The position numbers and the translations under genes are program-made. A stretch of 64,000 bases of DNA from Sorangium cellulosum (GTDB lineage: Bacteria; Myxococcota_A; Polyangia; Polyangiales; Polyangiaceae): assembly GCF_002950945.1 (NCBI RefSeq), contig NZ_CP012673.1, positions 13,569,501-13,633,500 on the forward strand. The letters are read 5' to 3'. Position 1 is the stretch's first letter. Every line of letters begins with the position of its first letter. Below are positions 53,419 to 62,289 of the stretch, piece by piece. The notes beneath the pieces were generated by a model. It had not been told where the DNA came from, made no database searches, and saw only the letters and a program-made list of their open reading frames with translations.

Positions 53419-54363
53419 ATGGATGTCCTCACCGAGATCATGGCGCTGCTCCGGACGGAGGGGCACCTCTACGGCAGGCTCGAGCTCACGGCGCCGTTCG
53501 GGCTCGAGTTCCCGGGCCGGAAGGGGATCTGCCTCGTCGTCACGCGAGGCGCCTGCCTGCTCGGCGTCGAGGATCAGGCGCTCGTGCCGCTCGTCGGCGG
53601 TGATTTCGTCTTCCTGCCGGCGCCCGAGGCCTACTCGCTCCGCAGCAGCCCCAGGGCGCGCCTGCGCGCCGCGGAGGAGGTGAGCCCGCCGGAGGCGTTT
53701 CACCGGTCGCGCCTCATCACGTACGGCGGCGGCGGCACGCCCACCACGGTGGTCGCCGGGTGCTTCACCTTCGCCTCGCCCGAGGGCGAGCTCCTGGTCA
53801 AGCACCTCCCGCCGATCCTCCACCTGCCGGCGTCCGGCGCGCACGCGACGCCGTGGTTCCAGTCGACGACCCAGTTCATCGCCGCCGAGGTCGCGCAGGA
53901 TCTCCCCGGATCGCCGGCGATCGTCGACCGGCTCGCCGAGGTGCTCTTCATCGAGGCGATGCGCGCGCGCATCCAGGAGTCCTCTCTGGCGGGGGGCCAG
54001 AGCTGGCTCCGCGCGCTCGCCGACCCGCAGATCGGCGAGGCGCTGCGCCGGATGCACGCCGAGCCGGGCCGCGCGTGGACGGTGCCGGAGCTCGCGCGCG
54101 CCGCCTCGATGTCCCGCTCGGCGTTCGCCGCGCGGTTTCGCGAGCTGGTCGGGGAGACGCCGCTCGAGCACCTGACCCAGTGGCGGATGGTGCGGGCCGC
54201 GCGCATGATGCGCGAGCGCCGGTCGATGAAGCTCGCGGCGATCGCGGACGCCGTCGGGTACGAGTCCGAGAGCTCGTTCGGCAAGGTCTTCCGGCGCGTC
54301 ATGGGCGTCTCGCCGGGCCGTTACCGCCTGAACCACCGCCGCGAGAAGGCGCGGGCGGCGTGA
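53419..54363 (+). CDS. AraC-family transcriptional regulator with cupin_6 sensor domain
   Basis: 314 aa. Residues about 1-195 form an AraC-type cupin_6 ligand domain (GICLVVTRGACLLGVED, GDFVFLPAPEAYSLR). Two helix-turn-helix units lie in the last 100 residues (WTVPELARAASMSRSAFAAR and MKLAAIADAVGYESESSFGK), followed by FRRVMGVSPGRYR. GGAG precedes the ATG. Transcribed divergently from the aldo/keto reductase, it probably regulates that gene and itself in response to a small molecule. Confidence 0.94.
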   Translation: MDVLTEIMALLRTEGHLYGRLELTAPFGLEFPGRKGICLVVTRGACLLGVEDQALVPLVGGDFVFLPAPEAYSLRSSPRARLRAAEEVSPPEAFHRSRLITYGGGGTPTTVVAGCFTFASPEGELLVKHLPPILHLPASGAHATPWFQSTTQFIAAEVAQDLPGSPAIVDRLAEVLFIEAMRARIQESSLAGGQSWLRALADPQIGEALRRMHAEPGRAWTVPELARAASMSRSAFAARFRELVGETPLEHLTQWRMVRAARMMRERRSMKLAAIADAVGYESESSFGKVFRRVMGVSPGRYRLNHRREKARAA

Positions 54364-54423
54364 CCCACCGCCGCGCTCTCCGCGCGATAGACCGCTCCTC
54401 GAAGGAGAGGGCAGCCGGACCTG

Positions 54424-55758
54424 TCAGAAGCTGTAGAGGGCGCCCGTCTCGACGCCCCAGCCCACGCGGTCGGCGTCCACCTGCGCTGCGGCCGCCTCAT
54501 CGAGCTTGTGGCGCGTGAGCATCAGGGAGGGCTCGACCACGATCGAGAGCCCCTTCAGGGGCGCGAAGGCGTAGCCCCCGCGCAAAGTCACGTTGCGCTC
54601 GATGCCGGGACCATTGCCGGCCGCGCGCGCGGGCGCGGTGCCCGGCACGTCGCCCGCCGCCGGGGTTCCGGGCGTGTAGCCGATCCGCAGCGCGTCGGTG
54701 CTCGCCACCACCGCGGCCCCCGCGACGAGGTGCACCGAGTGTTTGTCGAGGAACGTGAGCTTCCCCGACACCCAGCCGCCGACCTCGGTGACGTCGGTCG
54801 TGCGGTAGCCCTGCGCGAGCGTGAGAGCGCCCAGGTTGGCGAGGTTCTGACCGCCGTACGCCTCGGCCCGCACGTTCAGCGAACCGGCCGTGAGCTCGGC
54901 GAACAGGTTGCCACCGAGCGCGAGCCGCCCCTCCTCGGTCGGCTGGTTCGCGTCGAAGGTGAGCTGCGTGCCGATGAGCGAGGCGCCCACCCAGGCGGTC
55001 TTCTCGGCGCGGTAACTCGCGCGCAGCGCGGCGGTGGGCGTGCGCGAGTACTCGACGTTGTTGAGGATGGCCGTGACGTTCTGGCTGACCAGACCGAGCG
55101 CGGCGCCCAGCTCGACGTTGCCGAGGTTCGCGAGGTAGATGAACTGGTGCCGCACGAAGCCCGAGTTTCCGGACTGAAAGAGCCCACCCACGATGTTGTA
55201 CGTGTGCGTGTTCAGCGGCGAGAACACGTCCCAGAGCTGACCGAGCGTGAGCTTGTGCCCGTCGGCGGGAGACCACTCCACGAAGGCCTGGCGCACGCGG
55301 AGGCTCATCGCCTGAGCCGGCGAGGACTTGGCGAAATCCACGAGGTCGACCTCGACCTGCGCCCTCACGGGCGTGCCCTCCCCGACGGCCACGCCAATGC
55401 GCGTCTGCTGCGCCTGAAAGCTCAGGCCGACCGCATCCGGATCGGGGAGGAACAGCGGATTCGCCGCGGCCGCGGGGGCGACGTAGTTCGGGTTGCCGAA
55501 GGACTCGAGGCCGTTCCCCACGACGACGGTGGGCTTGACGATGCCGTAGACGCGCACGAGGGGCTTGTCTTCGGGCTTCTTCTGCTCGACCGGCGGCGGA
55601 GCAGGGGCCGCACGAGGCGCCTCCGCCGGCGCGGCCTCGGCGGCCGCAGCCTGCGGAGGCGGATCCGCCGTTTGCGCTCTGCCCGTGGCCGGCGCAGCAA
55701 CTCCGGCCAGCGAGAGCGAGACCACGAGAGTTGCGCTGGGCGTCTTCCAAGTGCTCAT
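54424..55758 (-). CDS. Outer-membrane porin-like beta-barrel protein
   Basis: 444 aa. The signal peptide (TPSATLVVSLSLAGVAAPA) ends near GRAQ, and a Pro/Ala/Glu-rich segment follows. From about residue 70 the sequence alternates in short amphipathic strands (VRVYGIVKPTVVVGNGLE, RAQVEVDLVDFA, KLTLGQLWDVFSP) and ends with the aromatic C-terminus GALYSF, typical of proteins inserted by BamA. It resembles DcaP-type trimeric porins, but a specific substrate cannot be given. AGAGGAGATTTTC precedes the ATG, and a TTGACA-type promoter is visible upstream. Confidence 0.85.
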   Translation of the reverse strand: MSTWKTPSATLVVSLSLAGVAAPATGRAQTADPPPQAAAAEAAPAEAPRAAPAPPPVEQKKPEDKPLVRVYGIVKPTVVVGNGLESFGNPNYVAPAAAANPLFLPDPDAVGLSFQAQQTRIGVAVGEGTPVRAQVEVDLVDFAKSSPAQAMSLRVRQAFVEWSPADGHKLTLGQLWDVFSPLNTHTYNIVGGLFQSGNSGFVRHQFIYLANLGNVELGAALGLVSQNVTAILNNVEYSRTPTAALRASYRAEKTAWVGASLIGTQLTFDANQPTEEGRLALGGNLFAELTAGSLNVRAEAYGGQNLANLGALTLAQGYRTTDVTEVGGWVSGKLTFLDKHSVHLVAGAAVVASTDALRIGYTPGTPAAGDVPGTAPARAAGNGPGIERNVTLRGGYAFAPLKGLSIVVEPSLMLTRHKLDEAAAAQVDADRVGWGVETGALYSF

Positions 55759-55796
55759 GAAAATCTCCTCTGGCCGGGGGATAATAACGATGAACG

Positions 55797-55826
55797 CCCA
55801 TACTACCGAATCTCTTGGATTGTCAA
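55797..55826 (-). promoter_or_regulatory. Putative sigma-70-type promoter of the porin gene
   Basis: On the minus strand a perfect TTGACA (55821-55826) is followed after 18 bases by TATGGG (55797-55802), 39 bases upstream of the ATG. The surroundings are clearly AT-richer than average. Confidence 0.5.
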
Positions 55827-56181
55827 CAGACGCGCCCTCGGCACAACGGGCTCGCTGGCTCGTGCAGTCCTCGAGCGGCGCCCGGTGATTCAATCCCGGG
55901 CTCCTGTGCCGGGAGCTCCGGAGTCGATCCAGGTCGAGTTGAACGTGTCCTCCATTGTTTCGGCGCCGAGAACGGCGCGTATCGAGGCGGCGCGGCGCGC
56001 GTCCGGGTGTTCCCGGCCGAGGTCCCGACGGACGTGGGGCCCGCGTCGCCGCAAGGGGGCATTCCGCCGGCGCCGGCCGGCTTCTCTACCGTCGGTTGCG
56101 CCCGGAGGTGCTGTTTTGGGCGAGACGTCCCCGGCCGCGCCGCGTAAGGTCGCGGCGTCGTCCTGCGAGGAGGGAGATCCC
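55827..56181. other. Intergenic region between porin and glyoxalase-fold genes
   Basis: Besides the porin promoter there is a hairpin-forming stretch near 55878-55925 (CCCGG...CCGGG with GGAGC/GCTCC). No gene is supported. A GAGGAGGGAGATCC ribosome-binding site for the next gene ends it. Confidence 0.4.
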
Positions 56182-56607
56182 ATGCATCGGAGTCGTCTGT
56201 GTTCGCTCGTGATCGATTGCAAGGTGGAGGACATCGACGCCGCGGCGGATTTCTGGGGCCGCGCGCTGGGCAGGCCCGTCAAGCCGGCTGCGCCGGACGC
56301 CGGCGGCTACCGCGACATCGAGACGCGGGACGACGAGCCCATCGTCCTCGTGCAGAAGGTCGAGCACCCGAGCCGGATTCACCTCGACATCGAGACCGAC
56401 GACCTCGACGCCGAGGTGCGCCGGCTCGAGGCGCTCGGGGCGCGGCGGGTGGAGTTCATCCAGCGCTGGTGGGTCATGGAGGCGCCGACGGGCCAGCGCT
56501 TCTGCGTCGTGCGCCCGCAGCGCGGCCCGCTCGAGGCGCACGACAACACCAACACCTGGGAGGGCGAGCCGGGCAAGCCGGGCGAGCCGAGCGAGCAGGG
56601 CGGGTGA
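56182..56607 (+). CDS. Glyoxalase/VOC-fold (glyoxalase-like domain) protein
   Basis: 141 aa. A single vicinal-oxygen-chelate-like unit pair is seen: SLVIDCKVEDIDAAADFWGR at the start, then HLDIETDDLDAEVRRLEALG and GQRFCVVRPQR, as in the glyoxalase-like domain family. GAGGAGGGAGATCCC precedes the ATG. The C-terminal 20 residues are Gly/Glu/Pro-rich. Metal ligands would be His and Glu in these strands. The activity is unknown; the family includes resistance proteins and dioxygenase-like enzymes. Confidence 0.88.
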   Translation: MHRSRLCSLVIDCKVEDIDAAADFWGRALGRPVKPAAPDAGGYRDIETRDDEPIVLVQKVEHPSRIHLDIETDDLDAEVRRLEALGARRVEFIQRWWVMEAPTGQRFCVVRPQRGPLEAHDNTNTWEGEPGKPGEPSEQGG

Positions 56608-56765
56608 GGCCCGGCGCGAGGGCCGGCGCCCGCGGGATGGGGTCCGGCCCCGCGCCCGGGCCGCCGGGACCTGCTCCGGCGGTCGACCTGAAGTAGTCTC
56701 TGGTCCGCGCCCGGTTCGAGGGGCGCGCCGGTCATGCGCCAGGTCGAGAGCACTTCAGAGACAGG

Positions 56766-57860
56766 ATGCACCACGTGAGCGCCGACGACCGGGATCCCGC
56801 TGCCGCGGCCGCCTTCGACTGGAACGGCGCCCCGGCCGCGCGCGCCGCCGCGGCTGCGCTCGCGGAGCGCGCCCCGGGACCGGGCGGCGCGCCCGGGGAG
56901 GCCTGGCCCCCCGTTCGCGCCGGGGCCGAGGGGTGGCTGCCGTTCGGCCGGGCGGCCCGGCCGGTCGAGGTGCTCGACGAGACGCTGCGCGACGGCATCC
57001 AGGGCGTGGCCATCACGAACCCGGCGAGCGCGCGCAAGATCGAGCTGGTCCACGCGATGGCGGGCATCGGCGTCGACGTCGTGAACCTCGGCCTGCCCGC
57101 GGCCGGACCGCGCCACTTCGAGGACGCGTGCCTGCTCGCCCGGGAGGTCGCCTCGTCCAGGCTGCCGCTCGCCCTGACCGCGGCCGCGCGCACGGTCGCC
57201 GCCGACGTCGAGGAGGTCGCCCGCGTGGCCGAGCGCGCCGGGGCGTCGATCGTCGTCTACGCGTTCATCGGCAGCTCGCCCATCCGGCATTTCGTCGAGG
57301 GGTGGGGGACCGATTTCCTGGTCCGCAGCGTCGACGAGGCCGCGCGCGCCGCCGCCGCGGCCGGCCTGCCCTTCTGTCTGGTCGCGGAGGACGCCACCCG
57401 CTCGCCGCCCGACGTGCTCCGCACGCTCTTCCGCGCCGCCGTCGACGCCGGCGCGGCGCGCCTCTGCCTGTGCGACACGACGGGCCACGTCACCGCGCCC
57501 GGGGTCGCGGCGCTGCTCGCCTTCGCCCGGCGCGAGCTCGCGGCGCTCGGCGCGGCGGGCCTCGAGCTCGACTGGCACGGCCACAACGACCGCGGGCTCG
57601 GCCTCTCGGCCGCGCTCTGGGCCGTGGCGTGCGGCGCCGACCGGGTGCACGCCACCGCGCTCGGCGTCGGGGAGCGGGCGGGCAACAGCTGCCTCGAGCT
57701 GCTCATCGACAACCTCGGCCGCCTCGGCTCGCGCGCCGCCGTGCCGCGCGAGCGCCTCGTCGCGTACTGCGCGGCCGCCTCGCGGGCCCTCGGGTGGCCG
57801 ATCCCGCCGGACCACCCGATCGCGGGCGCCCGCGCCGCGCCCCCACACACGCGAGGCTGA
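56766..57860 (+). CDS. DRE-TIM metallolyase (HMG-CoA lyase/isopropylmalate-synthase-like)
   Basis: 364 aa. A TIM barrel of the HMGL-like family: the DRE motif is in VLDETLRDGIQG, the metal-binding HxH is in LDWHGHNDRGLGL, and a conserved loop is GVGERAGNSCLELL. A variable Ala/Pro-rich N-terminus of about 65 residues precedes the barrel. The C-terminal regulatory or lid domain of true isopropylmalate synthase is absent, so it is more like homocitrate-synthase-type or lyase members. Carbon-carbon bond formation or cleavage with a divalent metal is expected. No leucine or lysine pathway genes are nearby. It converges on the MFS gene, 12 bp apart. Confidence 0.88.
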   Translation: MHHVSADDRDPAAAAAFDWNGAPAARAAAAALAERAPGPGGAPGEAWPPVRAGAEGWLPFGRAARPVEVLDETLRDGIQGVAITNPASARKIELVHAMAGIGVDVVNLGLPAAGPRHFEDACLLAREVASSRLPLALTAAARTVAADVEEVARVAERAGASIVVYAFIGSSPIRHFVEGWGTDFLVRSVDEAARAAAAAGLPFCLVAEDATRSPPDVLRTLFRAAVDAGAARLCLCDTTGHVTAPGVAALLAFARRELAALGAAGLELDWHGHNDRGLGLSAALWAVACGADRVHATALGVGERAGNSCLELLIDNLGRLGSRAAVPRERLVAYCAAASRALGWPIPPDHPIAGARAAPPHTRG

Positions 57861-57872
57861 CCTGCGCTCCCG

Positions 57873-59171
57873 TCAGGGTGATCCGCCGTCGCGCGCTGCC
57901 CGGCGGCGCCTGCTCGACAGGAGCAGCAGCGCGAGCGCCGCATCGGCCAGAAGCACGAACGCGAAGCTCGCGCCGAGGGCCGACCGGATGCCCAGCGCGG
58001 CGCCGAGGGCGCCGCCGGCCAGCGCGCCGAGCATCGACGAGCCTTCGGGGATCAAGCTCATCACGGCCATCGAGCGGGCGATCGTGCTCGGAGGCACCCG
58101 GCGCGGGACCTCCGAGAACACGGTGATCACGAGGAGCATGGCGCCGAAGCTGCCCAGGAGCTCATAGGTGAAGCAGACCAGGATCCCGAGGGGGCCAGGC
58201 CGGCCGAACGGTAGACCCGCGAAGGCCAGCGTCAGGACGGCGGCGGCGAACGTGAGGGTCGATCCTGGGCCGAGGCGCCGGTGGACGGTGTTGACCAGGA
58301 GGCTCCCGAGGATCCCGCCGACCGCGCCGACGCCCAGGATCGGTCCGACGAGCGCCTCGGAGAGGGCGAGCGTCTCCACCATGTAGAGGACCAGCAGCGC
58401 GGAGACGAGCCCGTTGGCGAAGCTGAGGTAGGCCGCAGCGCCGACCCCGGCTCGCAGGGAGGACGACCCGAGGAGGGACGCGACGCCCGCGGCCAATCCC
58501 CGCAGCGTCGCGCTGCCCTCGGCCGAAGCGCGGCGGGCAGGCGGCACCCGGACGGCCTGTGTGAGCACGGCCGCCACGAGGAACGAGGCGGCGTCGATGA
58601 GGACGGCGAGGGGCGCTGAGACCACGTGGATCAACACCCCCGCCAGGCTGCGGCCCGACACCTCCGCGATGCTCCGCGTCGTGCCGAACTTGCCGTTCGC
58701 GTCCACGAGCTGATCCCCGGCCACGATCTCGGGCAACACCGGCGCGGCGAACACCCCCCCGACGGTCGACACGGCGGACATCGCCAGGGCGATCACGAGG
58801 AGCGACGCGAAGCGCAGGACACCGAAGGACCAGAGGAGAGGTATCGAGGCCACGAGCAGGCCGGAGACGACATTGCAGGCCACCATCACCGGGATGCGGT
58901 TCGGGCGCGCATCGGCCCACCCTGCCGTGGGCAGCCTGAGCAGCAGGCCCGGCGCGGTCCCCGCCGCGGCGAGCAGGCCCATCTGCTGGGGCGTGGCGCC
59001 GAGGTAGGCCGCCGCGATGATCGGCAGCGACACCAAGGTGACCGAAGAGCCGATGAGCGAGACCGCCTGCGCCGCCCACATCCGCATGAAATTGCGGTTT
59101 CGCCACAGGCTCGCCGGGGACGCCGGCCCCAGCTCCGCTGCGCGATGATGGCTGACGTCTATCGAATGCAA
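57873..59171 (-). CDS. MFS transporter (MFS_3/enterobactin-exporter-like)
   Basis: 432 aa with 12 predicted membrane helices and the MFS A-motif-like loop GWADARPNRIPVMV. The first residues FMRMWAAQAVSLIGSSVT match the MFS_3 group of drug and siderophore exporters. The start is TTG with GAGGTGA at good spacing. It follows the M29-like peptidase gene by 133 bp on the same strand and is probably in the same transcription unit with the short peptide gene at 60599. Export of a small peptide product or self-resistance is a reasonable inference. Confidence 0.9.
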   Translation of the reverse strand: MHSIDVSHHRAAELGPASPASLWRNRNFMRMWAAQAVSLIGSSVTLVSLPIIAAAYLGATPQQMGLLAAAGTAPGLLLRLPTAGWADARPNRIPVMVACNVVSGLLVASIPLLWSFGVLRFASLLVIALAMSAVSTVGGVFAAPVLPEIVAGDQLVDANGKFGTTRSIAEVSGRSLAGVLIHVVSAPLAVLIDAASFLVAAVLTQAVRVPPARRASAEGSATLRGLAAGVASLLGSSSLRAGVGAAAYLSFANGLVSALLVLYMVETLALSEALVGPILGVGAVGGILGSLLVNTVHRRLGPGSTLTFAAAVLTLAFAGLPFGRPGPLGILVCFTYELLGSFGAMLLVITVFSEVPRRVPPSTIARSMAVMSLIPEGSSMLGALAGGALGAALGIRSALGASFAFVLLADAALALLLLSSRRRRAARDGGSP

Positions 59172-59304
59172 CGTTCACCTCGGGGGTAAACACCGCGGCT
59201 CCCCGCGGCGGCCCGCAGCCCCTGCACGTCGGAGGACGCCTCCCGCGCGCCGGCGGCGCCGCCCGCCGGCCCGTCGTCGAGGCGCGCCGTCGCAGCCGGC
59301 GGCC

Positions 59305-60453
59305 TCACGGCTCCGCGCGGGCCACGTCGGGACGACCTGCCCAGCGAGATCGCGCCTGCTCCTCGTCGAGCCACAGCCCGCAGCAATCGCCGTCGATGTC
59401 CTCGTCCAGCACGAGCGTAGGGTGCGCTTCGCTGGAGGGCATGACGCGCTGGAGGTCGATCGGCTCCGGATCGTCATCGACCCACACCGCGCCGCCGGAA
59501 GCGATCATATCCATGTGGATGTCGCAGTGGTGCTCCACGACATAGATGCTCTGGTTGTGCTGGCCGAACCCGATGTGGACCCCCGGCCGACGCTCGTTGA
59601 TGTGCGAGTTCATGGACACGAACTCGGCGATCCCGGTGTTCGTCCCGAACCCCAGCTCACCTACGGACGTCGCGAACGGCCGGGCGAAGCACACCCTGAG
59701 GAGCTCGCTCACCTGGCGGCTCGCACACTCGAAATCGACGACCTTGCTGTCCTTGATCCTGAACCTGACCGGATGCTGCCCGAGCCGCGCGTCCAGCTTC
59801 GTGAAGACGTTGACGTTGAAGGCGCCGTCGGCGACGAGCACGCCGTCCACGGAGACCGGGTACGTGGCGACCTCCCCGGCAGGCAGGACGATGAATCGGC
59901 CCGGCGTCCACGCGCCGCGGTTGCTGATCCACCGGTACTTGTCGGAGTCGAGCGTGACGCGAAAATCGCTGCCTCCCGCGGTCTTGACCCGCAGCTCTCG
60001 CGCCCCCATGAGCCGCCTGAGCAGCGAGGTGTTCAGCGCCGACAGCTCCGCGGATCTGACGTTCATGCCGTGCACGAAGAGCTCTTCGGACGCGTTGATG
60101 ATCCGCGCGATCAGCCACTGGCATCTGTTGTACCGCGACAGCGCCTCGCGGAATATCTCGGTGTGAGACATCGTGTCGCGCTCCACCGTGATCACGACCA
60201 GCTTTCCCGACCTGGCGCCGGGGCGCGGCAGCGCCGCCGCCAGGCGGTGCGCGAAGGTCTCGTCCCTCATGGGCTGCATCGAGATCGTGGCCAGGTTGTT
60301 CCCGCGCATCTTCAGCGCGGCGGCGACCCACGCGGCGGGCTCGCGACTCTCCGGGGTATAGGCCACGAGGACCTGATCCTCAGGGTCGACCCTGGCGTAG
60401 TCGTCGAGCAGAACGTCGACACCAGCCCACACTCGCTCGTCCAGTTTGCTCAT
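59305..60453 (-). CDS. M29-type (aminopeptidase T/S-like) metallopeptidase-like protein
   Basis: 382 aa. The N-terminal half has a Rossmann-like part (DQVLVAYTPESREPAAWVAA) typical of thermophilic-type M29 aminopeptidases. The C-terminal half holds candidate metal ligands: Glu in SVGELGFGTNTG, Glu and His in INERRPGVHIGFGQHN, and His/Asp in HCDIHMDMIASGG. The order Glu, Glu, His, HxD matches the family, though the sequence is divergent and activity is not certain. ATG 60453 has GGGGAG about 12 bases upstream. Sitting 145 bp after a 62-aa peptide gene and before an exporter, it could trim or bind that peptide (inference). M29-type enzymes are otherwise general aminopeptidases. Confidence 0.8.
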   Translation of the reverse strand: MSKLDERVWAGVDVLLDDYARVDPEDQVLVAYTPESREPAAWVAAALKMRGNNLATISMQPMRDETFAHRLAAALPRPGARSGKLVVITVERDTMSHTEIFREALSRYNRCQWLIARIINASEELFVHGMNVRSAELSALNTSLLRRLMGARELRVKTAGGSDFRVTLDSDKYRWISNRGAWTPGRFIVLPAGEVATYPVSVDGVLVADGAFNVNVFTKLDARLGQHPVRFRIKDSKVVDFECASRQVSELLRVCFARPFATSVGELGFGTNTGIAEFVSMNSHINERRPGVHIGFGQHNQSIYVVEHHCDIHMDMIASGGAVWVDDDPEPIDLQRVMPSSEAHPTLVLDEDIDGDCCGLWLDEEQARSRWAGRPDVARAEP

Positions 60454-60598
60454 TGACGGAATCTCCCCAGGATATTCAGCCTTCTCCTCGTCCCACGCGC
60501 GTCCGCGCACCGCTCGCTGGCGACCGCCGCGCGACGACAGGAAGCAGCAGAGGCGCCCGCCCGCGCGGGAGCAGGGCGGGCGCCTGCCCAGCTCGGTG

Positions 60599-60787
60599 CT
60601 ACCGCTGGCTCGTCTTCCAGGTGATCTCCCAGGCGATCGTGTGGTCGGCGTTGTGGTCGAGCACATCGTAGGACGACAGATCCACGAGGGGACCTCCCTC
60701 GGGCTCTGCGCTCGCCATCTCAGCGAGGGTCGCCGCGAGTAACTCCTCTCGGGTGGGGCTGAAGCTGGAGCTGGTTTCCACCTGCAT
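60599..60787 (-). CDS. Short peptide, candidate RiPP-like precursor
   Basis: 62 aa. ATG 60787 is preceded by AAGGAG at 7-8 bases, and a promoter-like TTGACG/TATTAG pair lies about 50 bases upstream, so expression is credible. Residues 10-28 form an amphipathic acidic helix (SPTREELLAATLAEMASAE), followed by GG at 31-32 (PEGGPLVDLSSYDVLDHN). The C-terminal part DHTIAWEITWKTSQR carries Trp53 and Trp57. This leader-helix, hinge and aromatic-tail plan is that of a ribosomal peptide precursor. No class-defining motif is recognised. Same-strand M29-like peptidase and MFS exporter genes follow. It could instead be a small regulatory protein. Confidence 0.65.
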   Translation of the reverse strand: MQVETSSSFSPTREELLAATLAEMASAEPEGGPLVDLSSYDVLDHNADHTIAWEITWKTSQR

Positions 60788-60838
60788 AAACGACTCCTTG
60801 ATACTGGTTGATAGCAATGCCAGCGACTGGCGGTTGAT

Positions 60839-60866
60839 CTAATACCTTGAAGTTCATTCCCGTCAA
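60839..60866 (-). promoter_or_regulatory. Putative promoter of the peptide-peptidase-exporter operon
   Basis: On the minus strand TTGACG (60861-60866), 16 bases, then TATTAG (60839-60844), predicting a leader of about 45 nt before the ATG at 60787. The region is markedly AT-rich for this genome. Confidence 0.5.
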
Positions 60867-61307
60867 GTGAGCCGCCCCGCCCAGTGAATTCGGCAATGGT
60901 CGTCGCGGCTCGATGCGGTAAACCACGGACGCAAGAGCGTACGTCTTCGCTAGAAATGGTCCAAGGTCGAGGCCTGTTCACGCGCCGCGCTTGGCCTCGT
61001 GCACCATTGCTTCGTTGAAATGACACCAGATTTCAATCGAGGTTCACGGCGCTGCACAGCTTGCCTTCGCGCCGTCGAGCTCGCTCATGAGCTCGATCCG
61101 CTCGAGCGCGGCGCGTCCCCGGCGCGCCCATCAGCGATCCAGGAGCGACCCTCTGGCGCCGGCGGGGTGAGCCTGCTCGCGGCGTAGTACGTTGGGGCAG
61201 GGAGGGCTCGGCGCTCCGGGTGGAGAGATCACCGGGTGATCTCTGATGAGCGCTGCGAGCTCGTCCGTCGTCGAGGAAGGCACCGGGCAGCAGCGCCCAG
61301 GTCGAGG
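60867..61307. other. Intergenic region upstream of the peptide operon
   Basis: About 440 bp of reduced GC near 60870-61060 with no supported gene. Short frames on both strands lack coding bias. It may carry further regulatory sites for the operon. Confidence 0.4.
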
Positions 61308-61634
61308 CTAACGTGCCGGGGGGCCGCCGTTGCCGACGCGCGCCAGGGCGGCGCGCACGATCGGCGCGGCGGGCGCCAGCGCGTCGACGAGCTCGCCGAC
61401 GCGGTTCGCGGCGCGCTCGGCGCGGGCCCACGCCGACGAGAAGCCGAGCGTGCCGGGCGGGTGGGCCTCGGCGAGGGCGATCGCCTGCCGGAGGTCGTCG
61501 CCGACCGCGGCGATGGCGTGGAGATCTGCCACAGTGGCCCCGCGGGAGCGCGCGGCCACGTAGAGCGCGCGCACGATGCCCAGGAGGTCGCGGGCGGCCT
61601 CGAGCGGGAACGGGTCGCGGCGGATCGACAGCAC
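61308..61634 (-). CDS. Hypothetical small helical protein
   Basis: 108 aa from GTG. The product is strongly helical (FPLEAARDLLGIVRALYVAA, VADLHAIAAVGDDLRQAIAL) with a normal charge pattern and clear third-position GC bias, which favours a real gene over a shadow. No signal, cysteine or known motif. The ribosome-binding site is weak. It lies divergently beside a 56-codon Pro-rich gene. Function unknown. Confidence 0.55.
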   Translation of the reverse strand: MLSIRRDPFPLEAARDLLGIVRALYVAARSRGATVADLHAIAAVGDDLRQAIALAEAHPPGTLGFSSAWARAERAANRVGELVDALAPAAPIVRAALARVGNGGPPAR

Positions 61635-61787
61635 GCCGGTCGCTGATCACGGAGGTGCGCCGGGGCGTCAAGCGGCGGCGGTTCGTGCGGTGTGGCTTGA
61701 ATTTTGCATTGCGGAGTGCAGCATCAGGTGGGCAGGAGTTTGCAGAAGCTCGCAGGAGTTTTGCAGGAGCTGCACGAGGAGGGATGA

Positions 61788-61958
61788 ATGAACACCCGCA
61801 TACATGAGCTCGCAAAGACGGACCTCCCGGGCGAGGAGGAGGTCCCGATGCCGCCGAACCCGGGGGACCCGGGCCCGGAGCAGCCGGAGCCGCCCTCGCC
61901 CGATCCCACCCAGGATCCGCGCATCCCGCCGCAGGGCGATTTCCCGCGCGGCGTCTGA
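61788..61958 (+). CDS. Small Pro-rich acidic protein, hypothetical
   Basis: 56 aa. GAGGAGGGATGA ends directly before the ATG, an excellent ribosome-binding site. The product begins MNTRIHELAKTDLPGEEEV and continues as a Pro/Glu/Asp-rich stretch (NPGDPGPEQPEPPSPDPTQ) ending in DFPRGV. It is probably disordered. No signal peptide or family. A 7-codon frame from an ATG four bases earlier overlaps its start. Support rests on the ribosome-binding site and codon pattern. Confidence 0.45.
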   Translation: MNTRIHELAKTDLPGEEEVPMPPNPGDPGPEQPEPPSPDPTQDPRIPPQGDFPRGV

Positions 61959-62289
61959 GCCTCGGCGGAGCCGCCGCCGTCTCGGCCCCGCCGCTCACGG
62001 CGACGCCGCGTGAGCGGCAGGGGCGCTTGCGTCGATCCGGCGTTCCAGACAGCCCGACCGAGCGGCAGAGCACGCGCCGATCGGATCAAGGCTGCTCGGT
62101 GGCGCCTGTGCGTCTCGGTGCTTCTGCGCTGAAATCTCTCGGGATCCCTGGCCAGACTTGTGACGCTCGGAGCTGGCACCGCGTCGCCCGAGGACGACTT
62201 TGGGGTGGTGAACCCCTCTCGCGTGCGGCTTGCTCTACGCCGCGTCGAAAGAGAGGTTGAGGCGAGTCGAATCCCCGAGCGACTGCCGG
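61959..62289. other. Intergenic region, no supported gene
   Basis: About 330 bp downstream of both flanking genes (convergent ends). No T-tract terminator, RNA gene or coding frame was recognised. Confidence 0.4.

Noticed and set aside
55878..55925. Stem-loop resembling a tRNA T-arm
   Set aside because: No acceptor stem, D-arm or anticodon arm can be drawn around it.
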